This document shows positions 7,592 through 16,321 of a stretch of 34,711 nucleotides of DNA, piece after piece. How positions within the stretch are numbered: the first letter of the stretch is position 1; every line of letters begins with the position of its first letter. Under the pieces are notes generated by a model that had not been told where the DNA came from, did not search any database, and saw only the letters and a list, made by a program, of their open reading frames with translations. The DNA comes from a bacterium. GTDB lineage: Bacteria; Verrucomicrobiota; Verrucomicrobiia; Limisphaerales; J093. The position numbers and the translations under genes were made by a program. The DNA is taken from NCBI GenBank assembly GCA_021823625.1, contig JAKANS010000052.1, forward strand, positions 1-34,711, in the 5' to 3' direction.

Positions 7592-7761
7592 ACCGTGATT
7601 TCTTTGAGTGCGTAGTCTGCCGGCACGTCGTCGAGCATCATCAATTGGTAGGCGTCCCGCAGGTTCTCTTCGAGCTCCTTGAGCGTCCGTCCCTGGGTCA
7701 TGATGTCGGGAAATTCACGGAGGCGTCCGAGCCAGAATTTGTCGGATTTCCAATAGATCAT
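7588..7761 (-). CDS. hicB: HicB family antitoxin
   Basis: The product contains YWKSDKFWLGRLREFPDIMT followed by QGRTLKELEENLRDAYQLM, the partial RNase H-like fold that defines HicB antitoxins. The chosen ATG at 7761 has a well-spaced AGAGG seven bases upstream and gives 57 residues. An ATG at 7791 would add ten residues but lacks a Shine-Dalgarno. No DNA-binding domain follows the HicB core, so repression of the operon, if any, would rely on the core or on the complex. It neutralises the HicA toxin encoded immediately after it. Confidence 0.88.
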   Translation of the reverse strand: MIYWKSDKFWLGRLREFPDIMTQGRTLKELEENLRDAYQLMMLDDVPADYALKEITV

Positions 7762-7988
7762 CGTCAACCTCTGCTCGCTTCGCTTTGGCATGAATGAAGG
7801 TTCGACGAACGACCCTGCCAATCAAGTCAAAACCAAAAAGGCTCCCGCCTCGGGGTTAACAGGGAGTTGACCGATGTTCGGTCCCACGGTCCCGTGCCGC
7901 TGGATTCCGGGTGTGGCGGCGGCCCGCCGGACAGCACACGCCAGCGGCGTATGCTCCCCACATTCCCTTGTCGAACCCACATGACTAC

Positions 7989-8020
7989 AAAAAAGGGGAC
8001 CGGGCTTGCGCCCGGTCCCC
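7989..8020 (-). terminator. intrinsic terminator of the 1374-residue secreted protein gene
   Basis: Read on the minus strand, an 11-bp perfect stem (GGGGACCGGGC pairing with GCCCGGTCCCC) encloses a GCAA tetraloop and is followed directly by six T residues. It begins 21 bases after the stop codon at 8042. This is a textbook Rho-independent terminator with a GNRA loop. Confidence 0.92.
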
Positions 8021-8041
8021 GTGAGAGTTTAGCCCGCAGGC

Positions 8042-11000
8042 TTACTTCTTGATCCGGCCGAAGAGCATGGCCTCGGTGGGCTGGAACGTGTACGGGCTGG
8101 TGGCCCCCGTCACGTCCTGCCACGGGCCGGTCACCGCCGGCGCCGCCTGGAGCGTGCCACCGCCGGTCCACTCGACCGTGATGCTGCCATCCGCGTTCTT
8201 CTTGATGCTGGTGAACTCCGGCTGCTCCGGAGTGACGCCCGTCGCCGGGGTGAGGAGCAGGAAGTCCCAGTCGCCACTGCCGTCATTGTAACGCAGCGTT
8301 GTGGTTCCGCTCAGGTCGAGCTCCACAATACTGTTGGTGGTCGCCGCGTCCTTCAACGGCAGCAAGGCGTTGTTGCCCCAGCCGCCCGGCGCCGAAGCGT
8401 CGAACACGCCCAGGACCGTCGCCTGGCCGCCGCTCACTTTGGCCAGGTTGCCGTAGATGTGGTCGCCCGCAGTGCCGCTGGAGAGGGCCGCATAGACGTT
8501 GTACTTCCCGGCCGGGAAGTTGCGCGTGTAGTTGAACCAGTGCGCGCCGCCCATCCAGCCGATGCGGAAGTTGACCACCACTTCGCCCAAACCGCGGTCG
8601 CGGTCGCTGGCGAAGCTGAACGGCACTTGCAGGGTGCTCGGCTGCCGGTAGTACGGGTTGTTCCCGTCCACGGCATCCTTGTAGTCCGTGCCCACGGTCG
8701 CGCCCAAGCCGGCGTAGGCACCGCCCAGGTACGGCATGACGCTGGCCTCAGCCTTGGTCTGGCCGCCGTCGTAATCGAAGTCAGCCGCTTCGATGGAAAA
8801 CACCGGCGTCGCCGGCAGGCCGACGATGAACTGCCAGTTCACCGTGCGGTCGCCGAAGGTCAACGCCACGGCGTTCGTGCTGCCCGCGGCGAAACCGCCC
8901 GCCGGCTTGTAGGTCACCGTCACCAGACTGCCGTTCTTAGCTACGTCCGGCGTCACCGCCGTGCCGTTCACCGCCAGGGTGACGGCTGCCGTGTCAACGT
9001 TGCCGGCGCCCTGATCGATCACCGCTTTCACGGTGGCATCCGGTCCCACGCGGCCCCGGCTCGCAGCCGCGTCGAGACTGCTGCGACCCGGCGCGAAGCT
9101 CTTCACGTACGGGGCGCCCGCGTTGCTGACGGGGTACTGGTAGGCCTTGATGACCCCCGTGCTGGCCGTGGTGTCGCCCACGAGCGTCGCCAGCGGCGTG
9201 GAGCCGTTGTACCAGGTCATGTGCCCGTTGGCTTCCTGGCGCGTGGACCATTCCACGTTGTGACCGCCACCGCCCTGTTCCCAGACCAGCCGGAACGGAT
9301 ACAGACCGGCCGTCTTGATCTCGAACGAGAACGTGGTGCCGCTGCCGACGCCCGTACCATTGCCACGGCCAGCGTCGGTCTCGTAGGTGGCACCGAACAT
9401 GCCCAGGCGGAGCGGCAGGGTACGCCACTCGTAGGGGTTGCCGCAGTACACCGCGAAGTTGTCGTCGCTGTTCACGTTCATCAGATAGATGCCCGGTTGC
9501 AGGTCGAGCACCGTGAGGATCTCTTGCGCGTAATTCTCGGTGGGGGCCGCCGCGTTGTGCGACGCGGTCCCCGGCATGCCTGGAACGGGCGCATCCGGAT
9601 AGCCACTGGCACCGGTGAAGAAACCGCTGTCGCCACTGATCCCGTTGTAGTTGATCAGCCCCGTGGAGCTCGCCGTCGATTCGACATAGTAGCCGCCCGG
9701 CCCGGTGAACAGGGTCAGGTCGGCCGTGTTCGGCCAGCCCCACAGCCCCGCCAGTTGCGTTTCCGCGCGGTAGATGCTGTTGTTCAGGCCCAAGTCGGTC
9801 TGGACGGTCTTCACCAGGAAGCCCGCCTTGCTCTTGTCCACCGCCGCGGCCGGCAGCGCCAGGCTGGCCGGCACCACCCGGGTGTTGGCCACGGTGAAGG
9901 TGTTGGTTCCGTCGTAGGTCTGTGCACCCGCGGTGAAGCGGATCACGAGTTCGTTCCGGGAGCCCGCCGGCAGGATGCCGGGCGGATCGAACGTCACCTT
10001 GGTGATCTTGCCGCTCTTGCTCTTGGTGGCCGCCACTTCGCTGCCGTTCAGGAGCAGCTTGATCGAGCCTTGATCCACCGCCGTGGCGCCATCCTCGAGG
10101 TTCACCTGCAGCACCGCGTCGCCGAAGTACGGATTCCCCGAGTTGCGGAACGGGTGAACGAAGGCCACGCTCGCCAGCATGCCCGAGCCCAGAGCTTGAT
10201 AGGACTTCAGCGCCCCAGCGGTGCTGTCGTTGATGAGCAGCCGGGCCGTCGGCGTCGGCGCCACTTCCTGGGCCGACCACTCGAGGTTCGCCCCGCCGCC
10301 GCCTTCGAACCACACGCTGCGGAACGGATAGTTGCCCGCCTGCGGCACGTACAACGTCGTGGTGGTGTCGGAAGCGCCCCGGCCGCCGTCGAACTGCCCG
10401 ATCACCAGCGAGGTGAGGACTTCGTCCGCGCTCTGGTAAGCCGTGGTCCGGAAACCGTCATCGCTGTTGAAGTACATCGTGTACACGCCCGCTTCCGGGA
10501 AGTTGATGTACGTGGTGATCCCGGCCGCGATGTTGTCGGTGTAGATGCTCCCGTCCGCGTTGACTTCCGAGGCGCTGGGAATGCCCGGAATCGACGCGTC
10601 GGGGAAGTTCTTGGTCGGGTCGTCCAGGTTTTCCTGGAAGTAGCCCGCGGCCTCAGGCACGCCGGCGGTGCCGAGCTGGCTGTAGTTGATCGTGCCCGTC
10701 TCGGTCCAGACGTTGCCGCCGCCGGGGAACTGGGAGAGGTCCGCCACGTTCGCCCCACGCAGACCGGCGAGTTGCTGCTCCGCGCGCGCCACCGTGGTCT
10801 CCTGGTTGCGATCCGCCGTCTGATGAATTTGCACCACGAAGCCCTTCTTGCTCGTGTCCACGTTCGCCGCTGCGTATTCCGGCGGCAGCGTAACGTAGCT
10901 GGCCACCGTGAAGGTGTTGGTTTTGATCGCCTCGACGCCACGGGTGTCCTTCACGCTGAGGACCACTTCGTGGGTCGAGCCGATGACCAGCGGCTGGGTC

Positions 11001-12166
11001 ACGTCCGCCCACCCGACGGTGCCGTTGATGCCGGTCTTGCTCTTGATGGTGGGGGTGACCGCCGTGCCGTCGAACTTAAGCACCGCGGTGCTGAGGTCCG
11101 CCACCGCCGGGCCGGAGTCGATCGTGCCGACGGTGAAGCCTATCGGCGTGCTAGCCGCCGCGGTGATGATCACCGAGTCCGCCGCCACCGTGGTCAGCTT
11201 GATGTTGTCCACGTGGTGCACTTCCCACGCGCCACCGGTCCGGCCGCCGAAGACGAGCCGGCCGGGGCTGGGCGAGAAGGTCGTCGGCAGACCGCCGGCG
11301 GGCGTGAGTTCCACGCCCTTCCAGGTGATCTTCACCGTGCTGTTTTCGGTCAGTTCGGCCTTGAGACGCTCCCACTTGAGGTTCTTGACCCAGAGGCCCC
11401 AAGTCGGGTCGCCGTAGGCCGGCTGGGCGGTGCCGGCATCGGCGCCGTCCACCACGCCGTCGCCGTTGAGGTCCTCGTCACTGAGGGCGCCGGTCTGCAT
11501 GGACTTGGGGTAGTTGGCGTCGGTGGTGGCCAGATTGCGGTAAGGCACTTCGTTGAGGGTGCCGGTGCCGGTGCCGGTATAAATGTTACCGGGCTGGAGC
11601 GGGACGGGCAGTTGGGCGATCAAGTTGCCGTCCACCCGGACGCTGATGCCCACGGCATCCTGCACGGAGCCGGCCACGATGTCAGCGCTCTGCCAGGTGT
11701 CGTAGCCGATGCCCAGGCCGGTGAGCGAGCCTTCCTCGGGGAGGTTGGTCTCGTTGCTGGTGCCGGCGAACGGCGCGCCATCGGTAATGATCGGATCGCC
11801 TTCGCGGACATAGTTCAGCGAGAAGCCGTCGGCCGGGCGGGCGGTGCCGCCGCCGATGCGCAGGTCGCACTCGAAGATGAAGGCCTTGACCACGAGCCCG
11901 GGCTCGAGGTCTTTGAACACCAGCGTGGAGCGCTGGCCGCCGCGGGCGTCGGTGATGGACAGGTAGCCGTCGCCATTGGCGCCGGTGGCCCCGCCGTCCT
12001 GACGCCATTCGGAACTGGTGGCCCCCACCTCTTGGTAGAGCCCACTCAGCGAGGGGTCGGTGTTGAAGTCGATGGTTACGGTGCCGGCGCGTGACGCCAC
12101 CAAGGCGCCCATACCCGCGAGCACTGCCCCCACACGGAACAGTCTAGTATGTTTGGTTTTGGTCAT
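8042..12166 (-). CDS. large secreted protein with lectin-like and duplicated PA14-like modules
   Basis: From the ATG at 12166, with GAGGA a few bases upstream, the product has 1374 residues. A signal peptide (FRVGAVLAGMGALVASRA) is followed by a legume-lectin/LamG-like domain at about 30-330. Inside this, at about 232-244, is a calcium-loop sequence DLNGDGVVDGAD like those of dockerins or EF-hands. Two homologous modules follow (about 427-640 and 767-985), each with a RAExQLAGL start, a NSDD core typical of PA14-like domains and a closing FRxVW...EWS. Ig-like linkers (about 690-750 and 1020-1090) separate them, and a beta-rich tail ends the protein. No LPXTG or PEP-CTERM anchor is seen. The likely role is binding of carbohydrate at the cell surface or outside the cell. 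No catalytic domain is recognised. Confidence 0.85.
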   Translation of the reverse strand: MTKTKHTRLFRVGAVLAGMGALVASRAGTVTIDFNTDPSLSGLYQEVGATSSEWRQDGGATGANGDGYLSITDARGGQRSTLVFKDLEPGLVVKAFIFECDLRIGGGTARPADGFSLNYVREGDPIITDGAPFAGTSNETNLPEEGSLTGLGIGYDTWQSADIVAGSVQDAVGISVRVDGNLIAQLPVPLQPGNIYTGTGTGTLNEVPYRNLATTDANYPKSMQTGALSDEDLNGDGVVDGADAGTAQPAYGDPTWGLWVKNLKWERLKAELTENSTVKITWKGVELTPAGGLPTTFSPSPGRLVFGGRTGGAWEVHHVDNIKLTTVAADSVIITAAASTPIGFTVGTIDSGPAVADLSTAVLKFDGTAVTPTIKSKTGINGTVGWADVTQPLVIGSTHEVVLSVKDTRGVEAIKTNTFTVASYVTLPPEYAAANVDTSKKGFVVQIHQTADRNQETTVARAEQQLAGLRGANVADLSQFPGGGNVWTETGTINYSQLGTAGVPEAAGYFQENLDDPTKNFPDASIPGIPSASEVNADGSIYTDNIAAGITTYINFPEAGVYTMYFNSDDGFRTTAYQSADEVLTSLVIGQFDGGRGASDTTTTLYVPQAGNYPFRSVWFEGGGGANLEWSAQEVAPTPTARLLINDSTAGALKSYQALGSGMLASVAFVHPFRNSGNPYFGDAVLQVNLEDGATAVDQGSIKLLLNGSEVAATKSKSGKITKVTFDPPGILPAGSRNELVIRFTAGAQTYDGTNTFTVANTRVVPASLALPAAAVDKSKAGFLVKTVQTDLGLNNSIYRAETQLAGLWGWPNTADLTLFTGPGGYYVESTASSTGLINYNGISGDSGFFTGASGYPDAPVPGMPGTASHNAAAPTENYAQEILTVLDLQPGIYLMNVNSDDNFAVYCGNPYEWRTLPLRLGMFGATYETDAGRGNGTGVGSGTTFSFEIKTAGLYPFRLVWEQGGGGHNVEWSTRQEANGHMTWYNGSTPLATLVGDTTASTGVIKAYQYPVSNAGAPYVKSFAPGRSSLDAAASRGRVGPDATVKAVIDQGAGNVDTAAVTLAVNGTAVTPDVAKNGSLVTVTYKPAGGFAAGSTNAVALTFGDRTVNWQFIVGLPATPVFSIEAADFDYDGGQTKAEASVMPYLGGAYAGLGATVGTDYKDAVDGNNPYYRQPSTLQVPFSFASDRDRGLGEVVVNFRIGWMGGAHWFNYTRNFPAGKYNVYAALSSGTAGDHIYGNLAKVSGGQATVLGVFDASAPGGWGNNALLPLKDAATTNSIVELDLSGTTTLRYNDGSGDWDFLLLTPATGVTPEQPEFTSIKKNADGSITVEWTGGGTLQAAPAVTGPWQDVTGATSPYTFQPTEAMLFGRIKK

Positions 12167-12629
12167 AGGAGGTTCCTCTGTCAGCAAGTCCACGGAACCA
12201 GCCAGACGCCGACCGGCGGCCACACCCCTTCTGTGGGAAGGATGGACCGCCGTGTCGGACGATTTGTTTGGCCCAGTAGTTTGCACCGATTGGATGTACG
12301 ACTGCAGAAAAACACCGCCTGCCGGGGGCGTCAACCGAAATGTGGCATGTCCGTCGCGCCCGCCCGCCCACCGGGCAAGGAAAACGCGTGCCCGGCGTAC
12401 AGAAGCCGGTGGAAAATCTCCATCGGAAAGCCTGATGGAGGGGGACAAACGCCAGGGCATTGCAGACTGGAGGCGAGGGCGCGCGTTCCCAACTCGGGGA
12501 CACCTCAAGCGCGCCGCGCGGGTCGGACCAGTGGGTCGCAAAGACCGTGCCGGCGCAGCGAGTCAGACTGCTTGAAGGGCGCTCGCGGCGCGGGAAGGAA
12601 CACCGCCCGAGGGTCGGAGGCGCGCCGGT
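12167..12629. other. intergenic region upstream of the 1374-residue protein gene
   Basis: These 463 bases carry no gene I can support; frames on both strands look like chance. They should hold the promoter and leader of the large minus-strand gene. On the minus strand a TTGACG hexamer occurs about 180 bases before the start, but no convincing -10 element follows it at the right spacing. Confidence 0.5.
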
Positions 12630-13184
12630 TCAGAGCATCCGTGGCACGCTGCCGTCGGTGGGCGAGTGGGGACGGAAGAACGGATTTACCCGCGGGCTCT
12701 CGGGCGGACGCGACATTTGCCAGAAATAAAAGGCGAGCCCGGCCAGCGCGAACAGGTTCAGCACCTGGGAAAATCCGTGCCACGCGCGGAAACTGCTCGT
12801 CGCTTGGGCGCGTTGCTCGGAGGTGGCCCGCGTGGAATACCGGATGGCTTCGAGCTGGTGCATCTTCGGCTGGAGCCAGTGGCCGCCGATCAGGCTGAGC
12901 AGGAAGAGTCCGCTGACCACGCCCAGGGTGAGTCGCCGGGTGAGCCGGCCGGCCCGGATGTAATCCACCAGCCACAACGCCAGTGCCACGCCCCCGCAGA
13001 TCTGTTGCAGCCCGAAGAGCCGGGCGATCACCAACTCGGCCACGCGCGCCCGGTAGGCGTCCGGCAACATCGCCGACATCGCCGGTGAAAAAATCGCCGG
13101 CGCCGCGCCGAACGTGAAGAACACCGTACCGCCCAACCAGAGGGCGGCGTTCAGGACGGCGATGAACCGGAGCACGGATTGCAC
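12630..13184 (-). CDS. DUF4149-type integral membrane protein
   Basis: The 184-residue product begins with GTG at 13184. It has four hydrophobic segments: FIAVLNAALWLGGTVFFTFG, GGVALALWLVDYI, LGVVSGLFLLSLIGGHW and VLNLFALAGLAFYFWQM. An HWLQPKM motif after the third helix and a helical charged segment before the fourth fit the DUF4149/TMEM205-like family, whose biochemical role is not established. The C-terminus is a proline-rich cytoplasmic or periplasmic tail. The gene follows the cytochrome gene by 56 bp but has its own TGCTTGGCAG box 31 nt before the start, so it may be transcribed independently. Confidence 0.8.
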   Translation of the reverse strand: MQSVLRFIAVLNAALWLGGTVFFTFGAAPAIFSPAMSAMLPDAYRARVAELVIARLFGLQQICGGVALALWLVDYIRAGRLTRRLTLGVVSGLFLLSLIGGHWLQPKMHQLEAIRYSTRATSEQRAQATSSFRAWHGFSQVLNLFALAGLAFYFWQMSRPPESPRVNPFFRPHSPTDGSVPRML

Positions 13185-13215
13185 GGGCGATCAGGCTAGG
13201 GCAACCCGCGCCGGC

Positions 13216-13225
13216 CTGCCAAGCA
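13216..13225 (-). promoter_or_regulatory. TGCTTGGCAG box (-35-like) upstream of the 13184 gene
   Basis: The minus strand reads TGCTTGGCAG, ending 31 nt before the GTG start. TTGGCA is followed after 18 nt by TAGCCT, which keeps the key T, A and final T of a -10 element. A transcript from here would begin close to or at the start codon. It lies between the two minus-strand genes. Confidence 0.45.
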
Positions 13226-13240
13226 GCGATTGAACCCGAA

Positions 13241-15736
13241 TCAATAAACCAACTGAAACTCCGGCAGGACGCTGATGGCCCAAAGCAAATCCTCCACGCC
13301 TTCACGGCGTAGTGGCTCACCCAGAACACTGGCGCCGATCTGGAGTTCGGTCTTCGTGGGTTCACGGCTCAGGCCGTGCCGGTAAAGCTCAGTCGCCAGC
13401 TCCCGCGGGGATTCATCGGTCCGCGCGGCAACCAGATGCCCGGCGGCGCGCCGCAGCCATTTGGCGAGGGTGCTGCCGTTGGTTAGTTCGAGCGCCTGGA
13501 GCGTGGTCGCCACCGAGGCGCGCGTCGTGTTGACCTGCTCGCGGTTGGGTCGCCCCAGCGCCGTCATGAGCGGATCGGCGGCGGCATGAACCGCGCGGAC
13601 CGTGCCGAATTGCGCGGCGCTGGACCAGGCCGCGACGAGCTGCCCTTGCAGGTTCCAAGGCCCGCTCGGCGCCGGCCCCAGCTCGGCGGCGGTGAACCAG
13701 CCTTCCGCGTTGAAGCCGGGTTGTTCCCAGCCGTCGCTCTTGTTCGTCGCGCACAGCCAGGTGGCGTCGGAAATCACGCTCGCCGGCGTCTCGCCCGCGG
13801 CCTCACCCGCGCGCAGGCGGGTGGTCAGCAGAAAGCCGGCGGGGGTGGGCGACTCGTCTTTCTTGTCGTCCGGATTGCTGCGGTCATTCGTGGCCTCGAC
13901 GGCGAACACGTTGGTGCCGGCGATCAAGTGCGCGCGGATGTCGAACACGCGAACCTGCTTCCAATCGTCGCCGGAACCGGCGTCGTGGCCGTTGACGAAC
14001 AAATGGAAGCGGTTGTCCGCGGACATCAACACCAGGGCCTCGGTGGGCACGGCCGCGAGTTGGAAAGTCTTGCGCAGGTAAATCGTCCCGGGCGGCACGC
14101 CTTCGAGCGCGGCGGCGGAAGCCCAAATCCAGTGCGGCGCCGGCAAGGCGTCAGCCGCGGCCGGGTTGCCGGCGGTAAAGTCGATCGCGGTGTTGGCCGG
14201 CAAATCGCGCCACAGCCCGGTCAGCGAAGACAAGGCGTCGCAGTACTGCTCGGCGGTGAGACGCTTCACGAGCGGCCCGCGGAAGACGAACTTGTCGGAG
14301 ATCAGTTCATCGCCGCCGACGGCGGGGAGCGCGTAGGCCCGCGAGGTCAGGATCAGCTCCATCGTGTGCTTGAGGTCGTAGTGGTGTTCCGCGAGGTCCA
14401 GCGCGAGCCAGTCGAGGAGGTCGGCGTTCCACGGCGGGTTGTCCATTTCGTCCACCGGCTCGACGAGGCCGCGGCCCATGAACTTCGCCCAGAGGCGATT
14501 GACCACCGTGCGGGTGAGGCGGCCGTTTTGGGGATTGGCGATCAAGCGCGCCAGGCTCGCCAGGCGTTCTGCCTTGTTCGTGCTGGCGTTGAGCGGGCCC
14601 AGTTGCGGGAACAGGAACTTGCGCTCGGCGATGGCACCGGTGGGTTTGTCGCAACGCACCAGTTCCAACGGTTCATCGGCATAGACGCTGGCCAGGCCGT
14701 AGGCGTCGGCCAGTTTCCAATCGCTGATGAAGCTGTCGTGGCAGGAAGCGCACTTGAGGTTGATGCCCAGGAACACTTGGGAAATGTTTTGCGCGGCCTG
14801 CATCTGCGGCGTCTGGCTGGCGTTGATGGCGCCCCGCCAGACGATGCCTTTCACGAAGCCTTCCGAGTGCTCGTCCGGATTGACAAGGCGAGCCACGAAC
14901 TGGTCGAACGGCATGTTCGTGGCCAGCGCGCCATACAGCCAGGGCGTGATCTGGCGCCGGCCGCCGTCGATGTAGCCGGTGCCCTTGTAATCATTGCGGA
15001 GGCAGTCGTTCCAGAACGTCAGCCAGTGTTCGGCGTAGCGTTGGTTGTCCGCCAGCAACGCGCGCACCAGCCGGGCGCGCTTGTCCGGGTGGTGGTCTTT
15101 TTCGAAAGTGCGCAGTTCCTCCGGCGTGGGCAGCAACCCGATCGTGTCGAGGTACGCGCGGCGGGCGAACACGTGATCCGCGGCCGGCCGGGGCGGCTTG
15201 AAATCCTGTTTGGCGAAGTACGGCTGGAGGAGGCGGTCGATGGGGTTGGTCAGCTTGCTGCGGGCGGGCGGCAGTTCGACCCGGCGCGGTTCAAGCGGCG
15301 CCTGGGCGCCACGGGCAAGTTTCAGCCCTTCCGGCCACGCCGCTCCCTGGTCGATCCACGCGCGCAGGAGCCCGACCTCGTTAGGCGTCCAGCGCGGGCC
15401 TCGCGCGGGCATGACGCGATCCGGGTCCTGGCCCGCGACCAGTTGCACGATCGGGCTGGCGGCGCTGTCGCCGGGCTTGGCGGCGGGTCCGGATTTGCCG
15501 CCTTGAAGGAGGCTGGCCCGCGAGTCGAGGGCGAAGCCCGATTTCTTCTGACCGTGCGCGTGGCACTTGATGCAACTCGCCTCGAGCAACGGCTTGATTT
15601 CCCGTGCGAAATCGACCGGCCCCGCGGCGGCCGGCGGCAATGGCGGTGCGCCGTCGCCCGCAGTCGGGGCAGCGGCGAGGGTCAGCGCCAGGCCGGCCAG
15701 CGTGGCCAGCGTGGCGGCGAAGGAACGGAGCTGCAT
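13241..15736 (-). CDS. PSD1 planctomycete cytochrome c / DUF1549 / DUF1553 protein
   Basis: From the ATG at 15736 the product has 831 residues. A signal peptide (residues 1-23) is followed by the planctomycete cytochrome c domain, with a heme motif CIKCH at 55-59 and a VMPARGPRW-type distal region. Next comes DUF1549 (about 165-365), with a second CASCH motif at 329-333, then DUF1553 starting near 405 (LTRTVVNRLWAKFMGRGLVE). A jelly-roll segment (about 535-640) interrupts DUF1553, and its tail (SREPTKTELQ) closes the protein. Such proteins sit in the periplasm and are thought to act in oxidation of complex polysaccharides, often with a DUF1501 protein encoded next door. No DUF1501 gene is present here. 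There is no clear Shine-Dalgarno; a TGCTTGGCAG box precedes the start by 30 nt. Confidence 0.93.
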   Translation of the reverse strand: MQLRSFAATLATLAGLALTLAAAPTAGDGAPPLPPAAAGPVDFAREIKPLLEASCIKCHAHGQKKSGFALDSRASLLQGGKSGPAAKPGDSAASPIVQLVAGQDPDRVMPARGPRWTPNEVGLLRAWIDQGAAWPEGLKLARGAQAPLEPRRVELPPARSKLTNPIDRLLQPYFAKQDFKPPRPAADHVFARRAYLDTIGLLPTPEELRTFEKDHHPDKRARLVRALLADNQRYAEHWLTFWNDCLRNDYKGTGYIDGGRRQITPWLYGALATNMPFDQFVARLVNPDEHSEGFVKGIVWRGAINASQTPQMQAAQNISQVFLGINLKCASCHDSFISDWKLADAYGLASVYADEPLELVRCDKPTGAIAERKFLFPQLGPLNASTNKAERLASLARLIANPQNGRLTRTVVNRLWAKFMGRGLVEPVDEMDNPPWNADLLDWLALDLAEHHYDLKHTMELILTSRAYALPAVGGDELISDKFVFRGPLVKRLTAEQYCDALSSLTGLWRDLPANTAIDFTAGNPAAADALPAPHWIWASAAALEGVPPGTIYLRKTFQLAAVPTEALVLMSADNRFHLFVNGHDAGSGDDWKQVRVFDIRAHLIAGTNVFAVEATNDRSNPDDKKDESPTPAGFLLTTRLRAGEAAGETPASVISDATWLCATNKSDGWEQPGFNAEGWFTAAELGPAPSGPWNLQGQLVAAWSSAAQFGTVRAVHAAADPLMTALGRPNREQVNTTRASVATTLQALELTNGSTLAKWLRRAAGHLVAARTDESPRELATELYRHGLSREPTKTELQIGASVLGEPLRREGVEDLLWAISVLPEFQLVY

Positions 15737-15766
15737 GGCACAAAAGGAACCACAACGACACCGGGG

Positions 15767-15776
15767 CTGCCAAGCA
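15767..15776 (-). promoter_or_regulatory. TGCTTGGCAG box (-35-like) upstream of the cytochrome gene
   Basis: The minus strand reads TGCTTGGCAG, ending 30 nt before the ATG at 15736. The region 17-18 nt downstream (GTTCCTTT) is a weak -10 candidate. Position and sequence match the boxes at 7306 and 13216. Confidence 0.4.
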
Positions 15777-15901
15777 GGACTTTTGGATCGGGTAAGCAAA
15801 CTTGAATCTGTGCCGACGGCAGGACTGCGCTCCCGCGCGGCGGTCACCCCGTCAACTGAACCGGCTGCAACGGCAAACAAAGGGCGGGTGACGGCCACTC
15901 G

Positions 15902-16321
15902 TTACTTCTTGGGCACACTCTTGGGGTTCACCGTGATCATCACCGTCTCCGCTTCGCCCTTGGGAAAGCGCTGTTGCTTTAAAACCATGTCCTGCGCCCG
16001 GTGGTCCAGTGTCGGATCGCCCGAACTTTGCCGCGTCTCCACGTACAAGGGTTTGCCCTCGGCGTCGTGCGCCACCAGCAGGATGATCGGGCTGAACCCC
16101 GCCTTGGGCTCACCGCGGGACAGCCGCTTTTGCTCGGTGCGGCTCAGCTTGCGGTTCATGTCGGCGATGCTGCCGGCCGGCTCCTCGGTGGAGTAACCGG
16201 ACTGGTTGCTGTTGCCGATCGCGCGCTGCTCGCGGTAGCTGGTGGTGGAAGTCGTGCAGCCGGTCGCCAGCGCCAACAGCACGGCGACGATTCCGACCCG
16301 GGACAAGAAGTGGTTTTTCAT
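15902..16321 (-). CDS. lipoprotein with TonB C-terminal-like tail
   Basis: The ATG at 16321 gives 139 residues starting MKNHFLSRVGIVAVLLALAT, with a lipobox LATGC, so the protein is a predicted lipoprotein. An AAGGAA lies about 10 bases upstream. A polar linker is followed by a short globular tail: GFSPIILLVAHDAEGKPLYV, then SSGDPTLDHRAQDMVLKQQRFPKGEAE. The SGDPxLDxxAxxxVxxxRFP pattern recalls the C-terminal domain of TonB, which contacts TonB-dependent receptors, but the TonB membrane helix and Pro-rich spacer are missing. It may be a stand-alone periplasmic module. Its neighbours, a cytochrome and secreted binding proteins, do not fix its role. Confidence 0.7.
   Translation of the reverse strand: MKNHFLSRVGIVAVLLALATGCTTSTTSYREQRAIGNSNQSGYSTEEPAGSIADMNRKLSRTEQKRLSRGEPKAGFSPIILLVAHDAEGKPLYVETRQSSGDPTLDHRAQDMVLKQQRFPKGEAETVMITVNPKSVPKK

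Noticed and set aside
8459-12094. A 1211-codon open frame on the plus strand
   Set aside because: It is the antisense of the 1374-residue secreted protein gene. The minus strand has the signal peptide, Shine-Dalgarno, repeated modules and terminator; the plus frame is Arg/His/Val-rich and stop-free only because of high GC at third positions.
7306-15776. sigma54 promoters at the TGCTTGGCAG boxes
   Set aside because: The GG of TTGGCA is not followed by a GC at the required 10-base interval in any of the three; -35-like elements of a sigma70-type promoter fit better.
13586-15805. A 739-codon plus-strand frame over the cytochrome gene
   Set aside because: The opposite strand contains the two heme motifs and DUF1549/DUF1553 signatures; the plus frame has none.
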